This document shows, in pieces, positions 5,287 through 5,786 of a stretch of DNA of 5,786 bases (position 1 is the stretch's first letter; each line of letters starts with the position of its first letter). The translations under genes and the position numbers were made by a program. The notes beneath the pieces are model-generated. The model was not told the origin of the DNA and did not search any database. It was given only the letters and a program-made list of their open reading frames with translations. Location: NCBI GenBank assembly GCA_021286885.1, contig JAJTBM010000211.1:1-5786 (forward strand). Reading direction: 5' to 3'. The stretch is from Rhodocyclales bacterium. Lineage in GTDB: Bacteria; Pseudomonadota; Gammaproteobacteria; Burkholderiales; Rhodocyclaceae.

Positions 5287-5786
5287 TCAGGGCTTGTAGG
5301 CTTCGACGGCGATGCTCAGGGTCACGTCGTCGCCCACGTAGGGGGCGTACTTGCCGGCGTTGAACTCGCTGCGCTTGATGGTGGCAGTGGCGTTGGCGCC
5401 GCAGGCTTCCTTCTTCAGCATCGGGTGGGGCATGCAGTGGAAGGAGGTCACCTTCAGGGTGACAGGCTTGGTCACGCCCTTCACGGTCAGGTTGCCTTCC
5501 ACGGCCACCAGCTTGTCGCCTTCAAACTTGAGGCTGCTGGACTTGTAGGTGATGGTGGGGTACTTGGCGGTGTCGAAGAAGTCTTCGCCCTGGATGTGCT
5601 GGTTGAACAGGGGGTAGCCGGTGTCCACCGAGGTGGCGTCGATGCTCACGTCCACCGAGCCGGTCTTGGCGGCCTTGTCGATCACGATGGTGCCGCTGGT
5701 CTTGTCGAAGCGAGAGAGCTGGGTGGAGTAGCCGAAGTGGCTGTACTCGAAGCGCGGGTAGGTGTGGGTGCCTTCGATGGTGTAGG
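5287..5786 (-). CDS. YceI-family protein, periplasmic lipid-binding lipocalin-like fold (N-terminus cut by window edge)
   Basis: A YceI-like protein; this family forms a beta-barrel that binds polyisoprenoid-type lipids and is usually secreted to the periplasm. The visible 165 codons begin YTIEGTHTYPRFEYSHFGYS at the window edge and run to a TGA at 5289-5287, so only about 20-30 N-terminal residues, probably the signal peptide, are missing. Family marks are the opening THTYPRFEYSHFGYSTQLSRFDKTSG, SIDATSVDTGYPLFNQHIQGEDFFD, YPTITYKSSSLKFEGDKL, GNLTVKGVTKPVTL, and the C-terminal RSEFNAGKYAPYVGDDVTLSI. Two cysteines (in FHCMPHP and KEACGAN) could form a disulfide in an oxidising compartment. A GTG at 5685 is inside the domain and is not the start. 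Members of the family are linked to stress, acid or isoprenoid-quinone contexts, but the specific ligand here is unknown. A strong hairpin follows the stop codon. Confidence 0.93.
   Translation of the reverse strand, partial: YTIEGTHTYPRFEYSHFGYSTQLSRFDKTSGTIVIDKAAKTGSVDVSIDATSVDTGYPLFNQHIQGEDFFDTAKYPTITYKSSSLKFEGDKLVAVEGNLTVKGVTKPVTLKVTSFHCMPHPMLKKEACGANATATIKRSEFNAGKYAPYVGDDVTLSIAVEAYKP

Noticed and set aside
1..5786. Possible defence system, mobile element, CRISPR array or biosynthetic cluster
   Set aside because: No transposase, integrase, repeat-spacer pattern, toxin-antitoxin pair, nuclease or synthase is visible; all genes are housekeeping-type families.

Overview
The window reads as ordinary chromosomal DNA from a GC-rich proteobacterium, most likely a betaproteobacterium of the Rhodocyclales/Burkholderiales kind. 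That placement rests on the strong G/C third-position bias, the beta-oxidation gene set and the protein flavour, and no taxonomic marker gene is present. I see no phage, transposon, CRISPR array, tRNA or rRNA. Every substantial gene belongs to a recognisable family.

Left part (1-2524, minus strand): a three-gene acyl-CoA catabolic operon, transcribed right to left. It encodes an HSD10-like short-chain 3-hydroxyacyl-CoA dehydrogenase (1760-2524), a thiolase (520-1716) and an acyl-CoA dehydrogenase cut by the window edge (1-422). Together they can supply the desaturation, second oxidation and thiolysis steps of a beta-oxidation spiral; only the enoyl-CoA hydratase step is missing. The HSD10-type dehydrogenase points towards branched (isoleucine-derived 2-methylbutyryl-CoA) or short-chain substrates, but this is inference.

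Middle (2525-3784): a 108-bp divergent control region, then an AraC-family regulator on the plus strand (2633-3784). The control region has a plausible sigma70-like promoter for the operon whose -10 hexamer exactly fills the spacer of a perfect 7-bp inverted repeat, a natural operator candidate.

Right part (3785-5786): the regulator converges on an acyltransferase-3 family integral membrane protein (3837-4958, minus). The 52-bp gap contains a 10-bp hairpin that forms a C(UUCG)G tetraloop on the minus strand. Upstream of the acyltransferase is a 328-bp non-coding stretch (4959-5286) with a TATAAT promoter candidate, A-tracts and a cluster of hairpins marking the end of a yceI-like gene (5287-5786, minus, N-terminus missing). 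The acyltransferase and YceI-like protein have no obvious link to the catabolic operon.

No undescribed system is evident. The points most worth a second look are regulatory: the inverted repeat over the promoter, the structured region downstream of yceI, and the G-rich hairpin segment between the thiolase and acyl-CoA dehydrogenase genes.
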